A stretch of 64,000 nt of DNA from Nitrospinaceae bacterium. Its GTDB lineage: Bacteria > Nitrospinota > Nitrospinia > Nitrospinales > Nitrospinaceae. The notes below the pieces were generated by a model, which was not told the DNA's origin, searched no databases, and worked only from the letters and a program-made list of their open reading frames with translations. The DNA lies in NCBI GenBank assembly GCA_029261535.1, contig JAJDBF010000017.1:1-64000 (forward strand), given 5' to 3'. Every line of letters begins with the position of its first letter. Within the stretch, counting starts at the first letter, position 1. This document shows, one piece after another, positions 48,614 through 58,277 of this stretch. Position numbers and translations under genes: made by a program.

Positions 48614-49984
48614 TCAGGTTGTCTTCGTTGCCCGTGCGGCGAGCACCCACTTTTTGGATTGGAAGCGCAGGACCATGACACAGCTTTTGATCAGGTTGAT
48701 GCCAATGTACACCCACCACGCGACGAGGTGCGAGCCGGGTGCAAACTTCACCAGCAAGGCGCAGATGATGGCGGGGAACAAAAGGCAGGTGCCACTGATG
48801 ACCATGGGCGAGACCGTATCGCGCGCGCCTTTGAGTCCGCCGGAAAACGCAAACGAGATGCCGTTGGCAATCATGTAAAGGCCAAGGCCGCGCATCATTT
48901 CAACAGACAGTTCAAGAATCGCCGGGTCCGTATTTTCCGATTGAATGAACACCCCGGCAAGTTGCGGCGCGGCTACCAGTAACAGGAAAGCGATGCCGCA
49001 GGTGTAGGTCAGATTTAATTGTGTGCTGGAGAGAACGGTTTTTTTGACACGGTCGGGTCGGCCCTGCCCGGTGTATCGACCCGCCAGACTCATCGTTGCC
49101 ATTTCGGCGGCGAACAACGGCAGGATAAAAAACGTTTCCCAGGTGAAGACGATACTGAGACTGGCTGAAGGAACCGGTCCGAATATAGTGAAGCAGAACA
49201 GGAAAAAATTGAAACCCGCCATTTGCAGAAAAAAATCGAAGCCGTTAAAAGAGCCGACCCGCCACAGCGATTTTAAAATTTCCGGATCGAGCTTGTAGAG
49301 GGCCGGGCCCTTGAAAAAATTTTGTGACCGGTTTCTCCAAAGCCATCCACCGAGGGACAGCAGGATAATGCCTTCGCTCATCAGAGTAGCGATCGCCGCG
49401 CCTTGCACTCCCATGGCAGGCAAGCCGAAGTTGCCGAAGATCAGGGCGTAGTTGAGTGGCAGGTTGACCAGCAATCCAGTGACCGAGGCGATGGCGACCG
49501 GGCGGGTGTGACCGATCCCGGAAAGAAAACTGGCGACGACCACACGCGCGACCACCAGAAAACCACCTGCCATCAAAACGCGATAGTACGCCTGCTCCAG
49601 CGGAATCTGATTTTCCGGATGGCCACTGTTGGAAAAAATAAACTCGCCCGCCGGAATTAAAACCCAGCACAGGGGCAGAGCGAACAGAGCGATCCACAAA
49701 CCTTGAAACAACGTGCGTCCGGCTTTTTCAATTTGATTACTGCCGATGTATTGTCCCGCCAAAGCCGAGATATAAGCGCACAAGCCAAAAAGAAAAGCTA
49801 AAAAAGTCCAGACAGTGTTGGCGGCGACGAACGAGGCGGCGGTGTATTCCGGGCCCAGATGCGACAGGAACAAGCGGTCGCAGAACGTCATCAGGAACTG
49901 GAGCATTTCCGACAGCACCAGCGGGAACCCGAGATAAAGCATCTCGCGTATGCCGCCTTCGCCCTTCCATTGTGGAAACCCCAT
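48614..49984 (-). CDS. MATE-family efflux transporter
   Basis: About 12 transmembrane helices in two homologous halves; drives export of cationic compounds by Na+ or H+. Features seen: FPLVLSEMLQFLMTFCDRLF in TM1, FVAANTVWTFLAFLFGL in TM2, and the second half starting GFDFFLQMAGFNFFLFCFTI. I start at the ATG at 49984; the 29 upstream codons of the open frame (MSYAKLFFTRE) come from an R3 repeat. Subfamily not determined. Confidence 0.9.
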   Translation of the reverse strand: MGFPQWKGEGGIREMLYLGFPLVLSEMLQFLMTFCDRLFLSHLGPEYTAASFVAANTVWTFLAFLFGLCAYISALAGQYIGSNQIEKAGRTLFQGLWIALFALPLCWVLIPAGEFIFSNSGHPENQIPLEQAYYRVLMAGGFLVVARVVVASFLSGIGHTRPVAIASVTGLLVNLPLNYALIFGNFGLPAMGVQGAAIATLMSEGIILLSLGGWLWRNRSQNFFKGPALYKLDPEILKSLWRVGSFNGFDFFLQMAGFNFFLFCFTIFGPVPSASLSIVFTWETFFILPLFAAEMATMSLAGRYTGQGRPDRVKKTVLSSTQLNLTYTCGIAFLLLVAAPQLAGVFIQSENTDPAILELSVEMMRGLGLYMIANGISFAFSGGLKGARDTVSPMVISGTCLLFPAIICALLVKFAPGSHLVAWWVYIGINLIKSCVMVLRFQSKKWVLAARATKTT

Positions 49985-50475
49985 GCTGATTCTCTGTCGG
50001 CTAATTGAAATTTTTTTAACGGTGGCGGCTTTTATGTTTTCTCTTGTGAAGAAGAGCTTCGCATAACTCAAAAATCAAAAACAGGATTCTCAACAAACCC
50101 TGCGGTCAATCAATAAACCGTGTTTAATTTTCCCTCCCCTTTCAAGGGGAGGGTGTGGGAGGGGTCATCCATACAACCTCCCCTATATCCCCTCCTTTTT
50201 TAAGGAGGGGAATATTAATTTCAATGTTATGCAAAGGTCTCCTTGTGAGAGAGCTTTGCCAATTCCTAAAAATAAAAATCCAAGGCGAGATTCTTCTTCG
50301 CCTGAAGGCTCATCAGAATGACAACATGACATCGTTGGTAGTGCCACAGCTTTCAATTTATTGCCTCTGTCGCGAGGAGTCAGGATGACATGGCAGTGTT
50401 TCGTTTTCACAACGGGAGCCGGGCAAAGGATTGCCGATGACCTTGCGGTCTAATACCGGAGGAGGGAGGGCGATG
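49985..50475. repeat. Gap containing a complete R3 element and further repeat words
   Basis: The R3 long-form copy is listed separately (50050-50258). 50272-50330 has AAGGCGAGATTCTTCTTCGC and GGCTCATCAGAATGACA, and 50395-50462 has ACCTTGCGGTCTAATACCGG. No ORF is supported. Confidence 0.65.
50050..50258. mobile_element. R3 MITE-like element, long form
   Basis: It starts AAGAGCTTCGCATAACTC and ends TGTTATGCAAAGGTCTCC. Inside are TCCCCTTTCAAGGGGAGGG and CCCCTCCTTTTTTAAGGAGG. It is the reverse complement counterpart of the element at 26743-26940, sharing also AATAAACCGTGTTTAATT. Confidence 0.75.
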
Positions 50476-51573
50476 CTAAACGTTGAAGCGAAAATGCAGG
50501 ATGTCGCCGTCTTTCACCACATACTCCTTGCCTTCCAGTCGCATTTTTCCCGCTTCCTTGACGGCTTGTTCCGATTTGTACTCGACCAGATCATCGAAGT
50601 GAAACACCTCGGCGCGGATGAAGCCTTTTTCAAAGTCAGTGTGGATCTTTCCTGCCGCCTGCGGTGCTTTGGAATTCTGCTTGATGGTCCAGGCTCTGTT
50701 TTCCTTGTCGCCGACCGTGAAAAAAGTGGCAAGACCCAGCAGTTGATAGCCGGCGTGGATCATCCGGTTGAGCCCGGTTTCCTCAAGTCCCATCTCTTCC
50801 AAAAATATTTTGCGCTCTTCCGGGTCGGTGATTTCCATAATTTCATTTTCCAGTTTGCCGACCAGGGTCACCGTCTCTGCGCCTTCAGCTTTGGCAAGAC
50901 TACGGATGGCTTGAGCGTGTGCGCCTTCCGTCTCGTCGGAGTCTTGAATGTTACAAACGTACAGCACCGGCTTGGCGGTCAAGAGGTTGAGAGATTTGAA
51001 AAATATCTGATCGTCTCCGCGGTCGAACTGGCAAATGCGGGCGGGTTTGCCTTCGCTCAATGTTGCGACGAGCTGATCGATAACGGCCGCTTGTTGTTTG
51101 GCTTCCTTGTCTCCGGATCGCGCTAGCTTCGCCAGTTTGATTTGACGTTTTTCAAGCGACTCCAGGTCGCATATCTGGAGTTCCGTGTTGATGATATCCA
51201 CATCCTCTGCCGGGTCGATCCGATCCATGACGTGCGGAATATTGTCGTCGTCAAAACAGCGCACCACGTGGGCGATGGCATCGACTTCGCGGATGTTGGC
51301 GAGGAACTGGTTGCCCAGGCCTTCGCCCTTGGACGCACCTTTGACCAGCCCGGCAATGTCGACAAACTGCATGCTGGTCGGAACTTTTTTCTTTGCCGCG
51401 ACGAATTCTTCAATCGTATCCAGCCTGGGATCGGGCACATCGACCACGCCGACGTTGGGATCGATGGTGGTGAAGGCGTAGTTGCCCGACTCGGCACCGG
51501 CCTGGGTGAGTGCGTTGAAGATGGTCGATTTGCCGACATTTGGCAGGCCGACGAGGCCACAAGTAAAGCCCAT
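50476..51573 (-). CDS. ychF: YchF, Obg-family ATPase
   Basis: A universally conserved TRAFAC GTPase-fold protein that prefers ATP and binds ribosomes, with links to the oxidative stress response. G1 is [21 protein letters not shown]2/G3 segments FTTIDPNVG and [20 protein letters not shown]. The NxxE-type base recognition is in [11 protein letters not shown], and the C-terminal TGS-type domain in [19 protein letters not shown]. The ATG at 51573 is used; the frame also opens with a TTG nine bases earlier. It follows narK after five bases and is probably on the same message. Confidence 0.95.
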   Translation of the reverse strand: MGFTCGLVGLPNVGKSTIFNALTQAGAESGNYAFTTIDPNVGVVDVPDPRLDTIEEFVAAKKKVPTSMQFVDIAGLVKGASKGEGLGNQFLANIREVDAIAHVVRCFDDDNIPHVMDRIDPAEDVDIINTELQICDLESLEKRQIKLAKLARSGDKEAKQQAAVIDQLVATLSEGKPARICQFDRGDDQIFFKSLNLLTAKPVLYVCNIQDSDETEGAHAQAIRSLAKAEGAETVTLVGKLENEIMEITDPEERKIFLEEMGLEETGLNRMIHAGYQLLGLATFFTVGDKENRAWTIKQNSKAPQAAGKIHTDFEKGFIRAEVFHFDDLVEYKSEQAVKEAGKMRLEGKEYVVKDGDILHFRFNV

Positions 51574-51578
51574 AAGGA

Positions 51579-53009
51579 TCAAACTCCGCGTTGGTTGTTA
51601 AACGATGTGTGTTGTTTTTCGAATGAATCGAGAAACAAAATACTGATGGTGACGACAAGTGCGAATCCGGCGATGAATTTAAAGAAAGTGGAAGCGTCCA
51701 CAAAACTCAGGACGGTAAGGAACATGACGGCCCCGACATTGCCATAGGCACCGGCGAGGCCAGCCAGTTTCCCGGTCAAATCGCGCCGGATGAGTGGCAC
51801 CATGGAAAAACAGGCCCCGTTGCCCGCCTGAATCATTAGTGAGCAAACCACTGCAAGACCGATGACCAGAGGCAATGGCCACGCCGACGTTATGGTGCTC
51901 ATGAACCCGAAAAAAATCCCTGCAAACGCGACCAGAAAAAACAACACCCGCCGCCTTCCCAATGTGTCCGCAAGCAGACCGCCAGAGGGCCGGGTGACGA
52001 GGTTGAAAAAAGCGAAGCACGATCCTAACACACCGGCAGTGGTCACCGAGAGTGCAAACGTGCGTTGAAGAAATTCGGGGAACATGGAGACCACGGCAAG
52101 CTCCGAGCCGAAAGTCAGCGCATACACCATGCTGAGAATCACGATCTGTTTGAAAGCGTATTGGCGTTCCGGAGACGGTGGCAAATTCAGACTGTCCAGG
52201 TTGAAGCGTACGCAGGTCACCGCGTTCCAGGCGAACAGTCCTGACAAGACAAACAAGGTGCACCAGAACGCAGTGGGTGTCAGCCACACGGCGGGCGGTG
52301 TTGAGAGCTTATAGACGAGAAATCCTAAAGCCGTGTAGATGGGAATCAGGAGCAGGATTTGCAAGATCAGGTCGCCTTTGGATGTGACTTCAATGGCGTG
52401 CTCCATGCCGAGGCGAAAGCCGCTCTGTTTATCTTCGCGATCGCGCGCCAGCAGGTGGAATCCCAAGGCCCACAAAATGCAGGCGGAGCCGGTCATGAAG
52501 GAGGCAACGCGCCATCCCGTCTCCGGCGAAAACAGGGAAGCCATCAGAGGCAGTCCCAAAACGGCGGCGGCCGCACCAAAATTTCCCCAGCCGGCGTAGA
52601 GTCCCTGGACAAACCCCATCTTTTCTCTTGGAAACCACTCGGCGATCATTTTGATTCCCACCACGAATCCGGCACCGGCAATCCCCATCAACAGACGCGC
52701 GATGAGAAGATCGTCAAAATCCTGCGCCCGCGCAAACAGAAAACACACCGCACCGGTGTACAGCAGAATCCAGACGAACATGCGTTTCGGACCCAGCGTG
52801 TCTACCAGGGAACCGATGACGATGCGCGCCGGGATGGTGAGTGCCACATTGGCGATCATCAATACACGAACCTGTCCCTGGCTAAGCCCCATGGTTAAAG
52901 CCAAAGTGGTGTTGAAGGGCGCAAGATTGAACCAGGAGACGAAGGTCAGGAAAAAAGCGATCCAGCTTAAGTGCAGGATCACTTGCTGGGGTTGGTTGAA
53001 TCCGGACAT
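51579..53009 (-). CDS. narK: NarK-type nitrate/nitrite transporter (MFS)
   Basis: Twelve predicted transmembrane helices. The nitrate signature of the NNP family is present in GAGFVVGIKMIAEWFPREKM with FVQGLYAGWGNFGAA (TM4-5), and a second Gly-rich signature, MIQAGNGACFSMVP, is in the second half. Another conserved stretch is VLMIANVALTIPARIVIGSL. The protein moves nitrate or nitrite across the inner membrane, by exchange or proton symport. No nitrate or nitrite reductase or oxidoreductase gene is adjacent. It stands between a BamE-like lipoprotein and ychF on one probable transcript. Confidence 0.9.
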   Translation of the reverse strand: MSGFNQPQQVILHLSWIAFFLTFVSWFNLAPFNTTLALTMGLSQGQVRVLMIANVALTIPARIVIGSLVDTLGPKRMFVWILLYTGAVCFLFARAQDFDDLLIARLLMGIAGAGFVVGIKMIAEWFPREKMGFVQGLYAGWGNFGAAAAVLGLPLMASLFSPETGWRVASFMTGSACILWALGFHLLARDREDKQSGFRLGMEHAIEVTSKGDLILQILLLIPIYTALGFLVYKLSTPPAVWLTPTAFWCTLFVLSGLFAWNAVTCVRFNLDSLNLPPSPERQYAFKQIVILSMVYALTFGSELAVVSMFPEFLQRTFALSVTTAGVLGSCFAFFNLVTRPSGGLLADTLGRRRVLFFLVAFAGIFFGFMSTITSAWPLPLVIGLAVVCSLMIQAGNGACFSMVPLIRRDLTGKLAGLAGAYGNVGAVMFLTVLSFVDASTFFKFIAGFALVVTISILFLDSFEKQHTSFNNQRGV

Positions 53010-53031
53010 GGAAGTCTGCGGGCCGTTAAGA

Positions 53032-53343
53032 TCAGTTGGCGGGTACGGAGGACATCATCTGGTGAGACTGAACCACTCCGGTTTTATCGAACACGAGGGT
53101 GAAATTTTTTGAAGAGTCATTGCCGGTAACGGTGTAGGTGTTGGTCTCGTAAATCCAGATATCCGATCCGTTTTGCAAACCGGTCTTGAAGGGTTTGCCA
53201 AACAGACCAAGAACCTGGGCCTTGGTAGTGACGCCGTTTTTGACCGTGGACACCAGCGCGTGATCAAACTCATTGCCTACTGTGGCGCAAGCCGGTAGTA
53301 GAAGGCAGAGGCTGATCATGGCGATTTTATAAAAGTGTGTCAT
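53032..53343 (-). CDS. Small BamE/SmpA-like lipoprotein
   Basis: The leader MTHFYKIAMISLCLLLPACA has a lipobox; Cys19 would be lipidated. The mature part fits the SmpA/OmlA fold: VSTVKNGVTTKAQVLGLFGK followed by DIWIYETNTYTVTGND and LVFDKTGVVQSHQ. It may assist outer-membrane protein assembly as BamE does, but many unrelated lipoproteins share this fold. 22 bases separate it from narK. Confidence 0.8.
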   Translation of the reverse strand: MTHFYKIAMISLCLLLPACATVGNEFDHALVSTVKNGVTTKAQVLGLFGKPFKTGLQNGSDIWIYETNTYTVTGNDSSKNFTLVFDKTGVVQSHQMMSSVPAN

Positions 53344-53370
53344 AGCGGGTGAGCAAAAATGGTACTGGCT

Positions 53371-54900
53371 TCAGGTGGTGATGTAGTACTGCTCCTGATG
53401 CAACTTGGGATTGACCTTCACCTGGAATTCCAGATGGTACATGTTTTCCAGTTCCTCCAGAAATGCGCTTTCCTCTTCGAAGAGCAGGTCATACACTGCC
53501 GGATGGACTTCGATGGCCAGCTTTTTTTTGTGAATGTTATTGGCTCCGATGCGTTGCAGGGCGCGGATGATTTCATAACAAACCGTTGCCGGTGATTTGA
53601 TATGCCCCTTGCCTTCGCAGTACGGGCAGGGATCGCTGAGGATTTGACTCAGACTGCCGCGCACGCGTTTGCGCGTCATCTCCACCAGGCCGAGGTCGGA
53701 AATTTTCAGGATGTTGGTGCGCGACCGGTCATTTTTCAATTCCTGTTGCAGAGAGTTCCAGACGGTTTCCTTGCTCTCTTCCTTGGACATGTCGATGAAG
53801 TCGACGATGATGATGCCGCCGATATTGCGCAGACGGAGCTGGTAGACGATTTCTTTTACGGCCTCGAGGTTGGTTTTGAGGATGGTCTCTTCCGGGTCTG
53901 TGTGACCGACGAATTTGCCCGTGTTGACATCGACAGCAGTGAGGGCTTCGGTTTGATCGATGGTGATGAAGCCGCCGGATTTTAGCCAGATCTTGCGCCC
54001 CAGTGCCCTGTTGATTTCTATCTCAAGACCGTGATGGTCGAATATGGGTACGGCCTCCTTGTGCAGTTCGATCTTGTCGACAATATGCGGCAGGTAGGTG
54101 GAGCAAAACTCGATACACTTTTCATAATCGGTTTTGGAATCGATCACCAGGCGGTCCACATTTTCGGTGAAAATATCGCGGATGGAACGGGCGATCAGGT
54201 TGAGATCTTCATACAAAAGGGCCGGTGCCTGCGAATCATCGAAGCGCGTGCCGAGCATGTCCCACTGACCATGCAGGAACCGGATATCCGGCTCAAAGTC
54301 TTTGCCATGGCGACCCTGACCTGCGGTGCGAACAATGTAGCCTTCGCCGGGCCGACCGATTTCGGCGACAATCCCCTTGAGCCGTTCGCGTTCTTCTTCG
54401 TCTTCAATGCGGCGCGATACACTGACCTGATTGACGGTGGGCATGTAGACCATATAGCGCCCTGGCAAAGTGACAAAGGATGTGATGCGTGCGCCCTTGG
54501 TGCCGAGAGGGTTCTTCGCAACCTGCACCATGATTTCCTGGCCTTCGTGCAGAAGGTCCTGAATGGGAATGCCGCGGTCAATGCCGCGCGGACCGCGTTC
54601 CTCATCCGGAGTGTTGCCAGCGGCGTTGATGCTGTCCGACTCCTCATCATCGGCTTCGTAATCAAGCAGGTCGATGACATCAATATCTCCGACATAAAGA
54701 AACCCGGCTTTTTCGAGGCCAACATTGACAAAGGCGACCTGCATGCCCGGCAGAATTTTGGTCACCACCCCTTTATAGACGTTGCCGACGATGCCTTTTT
54801 TGGCTTTGTGTTCAATGAACAGTTCGACCAACTGATTGTTTTCCATCAGGGCAACGCGGATTTCGCGCGGGTTGGAATTGATGATGATTTGTGAAGGCAT
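53371..54900 (-). CDS. rng: Ribonuclease G (Rng/CafA)
   Basis: Endoribonuclease of the RNase E/G family that matures 16S rRNA and degrades mRNA. The N-terminal S1 domain is GIVGNVYKGVVTKILPGMQV (residues 35-95). The catalytic core has the metal-binding Asp residues in LTAVDVNTGKFVG and GGIIIVDFIDMSKEE. The zinc-link is DPCPYCEGKGHIKS (CPxCxG). The 509 length lacks the long C-terminal scaffold of RNase E, hence RNase G. It probably follows rodA on one message, as both are shape/division-linked genes in many bacteria. Confidence 0.95.
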   Translation of the reverse strand: MPSQIIINSNPREIRVALMENNQLVELFIEHKAKKGIVGNVYKGVVTKILPGMQVAFVNVGLEKAGFLYVGDIDVIDLLDYEADDEESDSINAAGNTPDEERGPRGIDRGIPIQDLLHEGQEIMVQVAKNPLGTKGARITSFVTLPGRYMVYMPTVNQVSVSRRIEDEEERERLKGIVAEIGRPGEGYIVRTAGQGRHGKDFEPDIRFLHGQWDMLGTRFDDSQAPALLYEDLNLIARSIRDIFTENVDRLVIDSKTDYEKCIEFCSTYLPHIVDKIELHKEAVPIFDHHGLEIEINRALGRKIWLKSGGFITIDQTEALTAVDVNTGKFVGHTDPEETILKTNLEAVKEIVYQLRLRNIGGIIIVDFIDMSKEESKETVWNSLQQELKNDRSRTNILKISDLGLVEMTRKRVRGSLSQILSDPCPYCEGKGHIKSPATVCYEIIRALQRIGANNIHKKKLAIEVHPAVYDLLFEEESAFLEELENMYHLEFQVKVNPKLHQEQYYITT

Positions 54901-55011
54901 AGGAGTGTGATAAAAGCGGCTTGACGACCAACTCTTCTTATTAAGTTTTATGGAATATTAAAATGATAACACGGGGAGCCTGTCAGCCCTACTGAAATCA
55001 AAGGGTTGTAG

Positions 55012-56112
55012 CTAGAGAAGCAGTCGGCGTGCTTCGATGTTGAGGAGCAGTCCCAGCGCAAAAAATGTGGTCAGCAGGGAAGAACCGCCATAACTGAACA
55101 GCGGCAGAGGGATTCCGGTGATCGGAAAAATACCAATCGTCATGCCCAGGTTGTAGATGATATACACACTCAGGTAACCGGTGATGCCGATGGCAAGGAA
55201 CAGGCCAAAGCGATCGGCCGCGCGGTAGGCAATGTTGAGGCCCTTGAGGATCAGAATGAGAAACAGTGTGAGCAGAACCGCCACGCCGAAGAAACCGGTC
55301 TCCTCGGCAAACACTGAGAAAATAAAGTCGGTGTGTTTTTCCGGTAAAAAGTTGAGCCGACTTTGTGTTCCTGCCAGCAGTCCCTTGCCCCAGAAACCGC
55401 CCGAACCAATGGCGATTTTCGACTGGATGGTCTGATAACCCGCGCCCAGCGGGTCCATTTCCTGGTTGAGGAAAGTCATGATGCGGGCCTTCTGGTAATC
55501 CTTGAGAAAAAACCAGCCCAGAGGCGTGAGCACTGTACAAGCACCGATCAGCTTGTATAAAGTGCTGGGCTTGAGTTCGACGGCGATGACAAAAATAAAG
55601 AATATGGCACCGATGATCATGGCGGTGCCGAGATCGGGTTGCTTGTAGATCAACCAGCCCATGGCACCGGTGAACAACGCCGGCAGAAAAAGATCCTTGA
55701 ACTCGTACTGACCCGAGGGTTTGGTGGTCTCGAAATACTTGGCCAACACGATCACCATCGATAGCTTGGCAAGCTCCGATATTTGCAGATTGACAGGGCC
55801 GATCTGCAACCAGCGGGTGGAACCGGAGACGGTTGTCCCGAATATGAGGACGGCAATCAACGCCACCAGAGTAAGCAGGTAGATCAGATAGGCGTAGCGG
55901 CTCAGCAGGCGGTAGTCGATCAGGACAGCTACGATGAGGGCGATCAGGCCGCACACCAGCCAGTATATCTGGCGGATATACAGGTTCTGGAAATGGAGCT
56001 CCGGGCGGCCCTGATTGGCACTATAAACCATGATCACCCCCATGATGGAGATGGTCAGAATCAGGGCCAGATACCACCAATTGAAATGAAATGCTCCGCG
56101 CTGTTCAAACAT
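55012..56112 (-). CDS. rodA: RodA, SEDS peptidoglycan polymerase
   Basis: Polymerises glycan strands with PBP2 during cell elongation, so the cell is likely rod-shaped or curved. About ten transmembrane helices. Family motifs are GSTRWLQIGPVNLQISELAK, then VVLAKYFETTKPSG, LKDYQKARIMTFLNQEMDPL with GAGYQTIQSKIAIGSGG, and the late PITGIPLPLFSYGGSSLLTT. I start at the ATG at 56112 (MFEQRGAFHFNWWYLA), which matches the usual RodA N-terminus; the open frame to 56235 is made by an R3 repeat. The PBP2 partner gene is not seen nearby. Confidence 0.92.
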   Translation of the reverse strand: MFEQRGAFHFNWWYLALILTISIMGVIMVYSANQGRPELHFQNLYIRQIYWLVCGLIALIVAVLIDYRLLSRYAYLIYLLTLVALIAVLIFGTTVSGSTRWLQIGPVNLQISELAKLSMVIVLAKYFETTKPSGQYEFKDLFLPALFTGAMGWLIYKQPDLGTAMIIGAIFFIFVIAVELKPSTLYKLIGACTVLTPLGWFFLKDYQKARIMTFLNQEMDPLGAGYQTIQSKIAIGSGGFWGKGLLAGTQSRLNFLPEKHTDFIFSVFAEETGFFGVAVLLTLFLILILKGLNIAYRAADRFGLFLAIGITGYLSVYIIYNLGMTIGIFPITGIPLPLFSYGGSSLLTTFFALGLLLNIEARRLLL

Positions 56113-57238
56113 GTTAAAAACCATTGTAACATAAGGCGGTCTTGGTAAATTTCCGGTAGGTGGTTCGGTCTCGGAAGGAGACCTTTGCATAAGTGCTTTT
56201 TGAGGGACTGAAAAGTGGAAGTCCCCCTTCGACAAGCTCAGGACAGGCTATCGGCTCAGGGTGACAAATAAAATCAACGAACCGTCATTCTGAAGAACCC
56301 GAAGGGTGAGGAAGAATCTCGCCTTTGCTTTTAGAGTAATACCAAACTCCCCCCCGAAAGAAGTTTTACCGACCCGGCTTGGGGACATTGTCTACACAGA
56401 AACAAAGCACAAAAGCCTGATTAAAATTTTATATGGTTTTTCAGTCAGTGATAAAATGAAGGAGCCCGATCAAGCAGGGAAAACACTGAAAATACTTGCT
56501 GAATGACCTGCCTGTTAATTAATCGAAGCACGTTAACAGGATTAAATTCAGAGGCTTTCTATGAGGGGTGCGCAGGTTGCTAACAGGTTTTCCCCGTTGT
56601 GTGTGGATTATGCAAAACCACGCAATTTATATATCGTTTTGGTCAGGCTGGTTGCGGATTTCCCGAGTTATGGCAAAGATGATGCTTTGTAATCGCTGAG
56701 TACCAACTGTATTGCTAGAATGAACCAGTCTAATCATAGTAAATTTAAGTGCGCCTTATTGCATGCCCGGCATACTTAACAAGCTTGCCGATTTCCCGAC
56801 CGTCAAAATTTTGAGTGGGAAATCGGCCCCGTTTTACTGCGTTTGCGGGAAGGGAGAAATCTACTTTGAGAAAGGTTCTCAATAAATGACGGAGCACGCT
56901 ACTCTTGACCATGCCAATAAACCGATACCTGGAAATGGGCCGGTATCATAAGAGAATCCAGCTGTTCTAAAAAATGAGATGGAAAATTGTGGAAAACCTT
57001 CGGATTGACCAGGCGGAAATGGGCCACGCCATTTCTCGAAAATTAATTGTCTAACTAGTTAATTTTTTAGGAAAATATCGTATTTTTATAAGATCCGGTC
57101 GAAGCCAGTGGTGGTGAGATTCCCGTGGTTTTTCAAATCTGTGAAAATGATTAACATTTTATCCACAGGCAGAGGGTCAAAGATTGACCTACCCCGTCCC
57201 GTTTAAACCGGGAACACTTTTACCCATGTCATAGGTTT
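56113..57238. other. 1.1-kb region without a supported gene
   Basis: Left part: an R3-type element, 56176-56340. From 56350 to about 57230 I see no gene that I can support; a 66-codon frame at 56306-56506 begins inside the repeat and has no family features. A hairpin with an arm CCGATTTCCC and the inverse GGGAAATCGG lies at 56789-56827. 57060-57180 is AT-rich and could hold the upstream part of an unknown small RNA, but there is no firm sign. Confidence 0.5.
56176..56340. mobile_element. R3 MITE-like element, short form, right end worn
   Basis: It begins GGAGACCTTTGCATAAGTGC and TTTTTGAGGGACTGAAAAGT, then TTCGACAAGCTCAGGACAGG, TGTCATTC-type words and GAATCTCGCCTTTGCTTTT. The right terminal TTATGCAAAG is reduced to GAGTAATACC. 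Confidence 0.6.
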
Positions 57239-58168
57239 TTAGAGGAGTGATATTTCCCGGTTCGGAATCAATTGCGCCATATCTTCCGGCAATGGCGAGA
57301 TAAAAGTCATCACTTTTCCGTTCTCCGGATGCAGGAACTCCAACTTATGAGCGTGCAAAGCCTGACGCCCAATAACAGGTTGCCTGCCCCTGGATCGACC
57401 TCCATATAGAGAGTCCGCCAGTACCGGATGACCCAGCGAGGCCAGGTGCACTCGAATCTGATGCGTTCTGCCGGTTTTCGGAAACAGGCGGACCAGATCG
57501 TAACCCTCCAAACGAAGCACCACTTCGTAGGCCGTTTCGGCCTGGCGCCCGTCATCATTTTTCCCAATAGCCATTTTTTTCCGATCCTTCAGGTGCCGCG
57601 CAATCGGTAGCCGGACAACCCCCTTGCCGGGGCTCAGTCGACCCTGCGCCAGAGCCAGATAAACTTTTTTGATGGTGCGATCCTGAAACTGGTTTTGCAG
57701 GGATGTCAGGGCGAGATCGGTTTTGGCCACCACAATCAAGCCACTGGTGTCTTTATCCAGCCGGTGGACAATCCCCGGTCGCTCGACCCCGCCAATACCC
57801 TTTAAGTCGGTACAGTGAAACAGGAGAGCATTGACCAGCGTACCGCCAGGGTGCCCCGGTGCCGGGTGCACCACCACCCCCGCCGGCTTGTCGATCACGA
57901 TAAGATGCCCGTCCTCAAAGTGAATGTTGAGCGGGATATCTTCAGCAGTTACCTCCAGTGCCGTGGGCTCAGGAATATCCAGTTCGACACGGTCGCCGCA
58001 CTTGACCCGGTAATTAGCTTTAACCCTCTGCTGATTGACCAGTACCCGTCCATCGTCGATCAACTTCTTGACGAAGTTGCGGGAGATATCGGCCTGCACT
58101 TCGGTCAGGTAAACGTCCAGCCGTTGTTTTTCACAAACCGGGTCGATTTCAAATTCAAGATGCGGCAT
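57239..58168 (-). CDS. rluD: RluD-type 23S rRNA pseudouridine synthase
   Basis: Converts uridines of helix 69 of 23S rRNA to pseudouridine. The N-terminal S4 domain (about 10-75) has RLDVYLTEVQADISRNFVKK and KLIDDGRVLVNQQRVKAN. The catalytic domain has the Asp in GIVHRLDKDTSGLIVVAKTD and the later PKTGRTHQIRVHLASLGHPV. Length (309) is right. RluA/RluC paralogues share the motifs; the S4 domain with this spacing favours RluD. Confidence 0.9.
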   Translation of the reverse strand: MPHLEFEIDPVCEKQRLDVYLTEVQADISRNFVKKLIDDGRVLVNQQRVKANYRVKCGDRVELDIPEPTALEVTAEDIPLNIHFEDGHLIVIDKPAGVVVHPAPGHPGGTLVNALLFHCTDLKGIGGVERPGIVHRLDKDTSGLIVVAKTDLALTSLQNQFQDRTIKKVYLALAQGRLSPGKGVVRLPIARHLKDRKKMAIGKNDDGRQAETAYEVVLRLEGYDLVRLFPKTGRTHQIRVHLASLGHPVLADSLYGGRSRGRQPVIGRQALHAHKLEFLHPENGKVMTFISPLPEDMAQLIPNREISLL

Positions 58169-58277
58169 GGTTCATCGGGAAAAATTAGGTTTTGAATTTA
58201 AGGGATTCGCCATTAGCTTATATTAGGAGTAGCGTCTGCAAACTATTTTCACATTGTAACCGGAAAACGGAGGCTCT

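Noticed and set aside
52359-53112. Plus-strand frames of 153-179 codons opposite narK
   Set aside because: narK on the minus strand has transmembrane helices and the NNP signature; the plus frames are hydrophilic shadows.
53602-54894. Long plus-strand frames opposite rng (127 and 287 codons)
   Set aside because: They are complements of the clear RNase G gene, whose motifs are all on the minus strand.
55363-56148. Plus-strand frames opposite rodA
   Set aside because: RodA has all its motifs on the minus strand; the plus frames lack hydrophobic or domain patterns.
56306-56506. 66-codon plus-strand frame after rodA
   Set aside because: It begins inside an R3 repeat, has no ribosome site and no recognisable domain.
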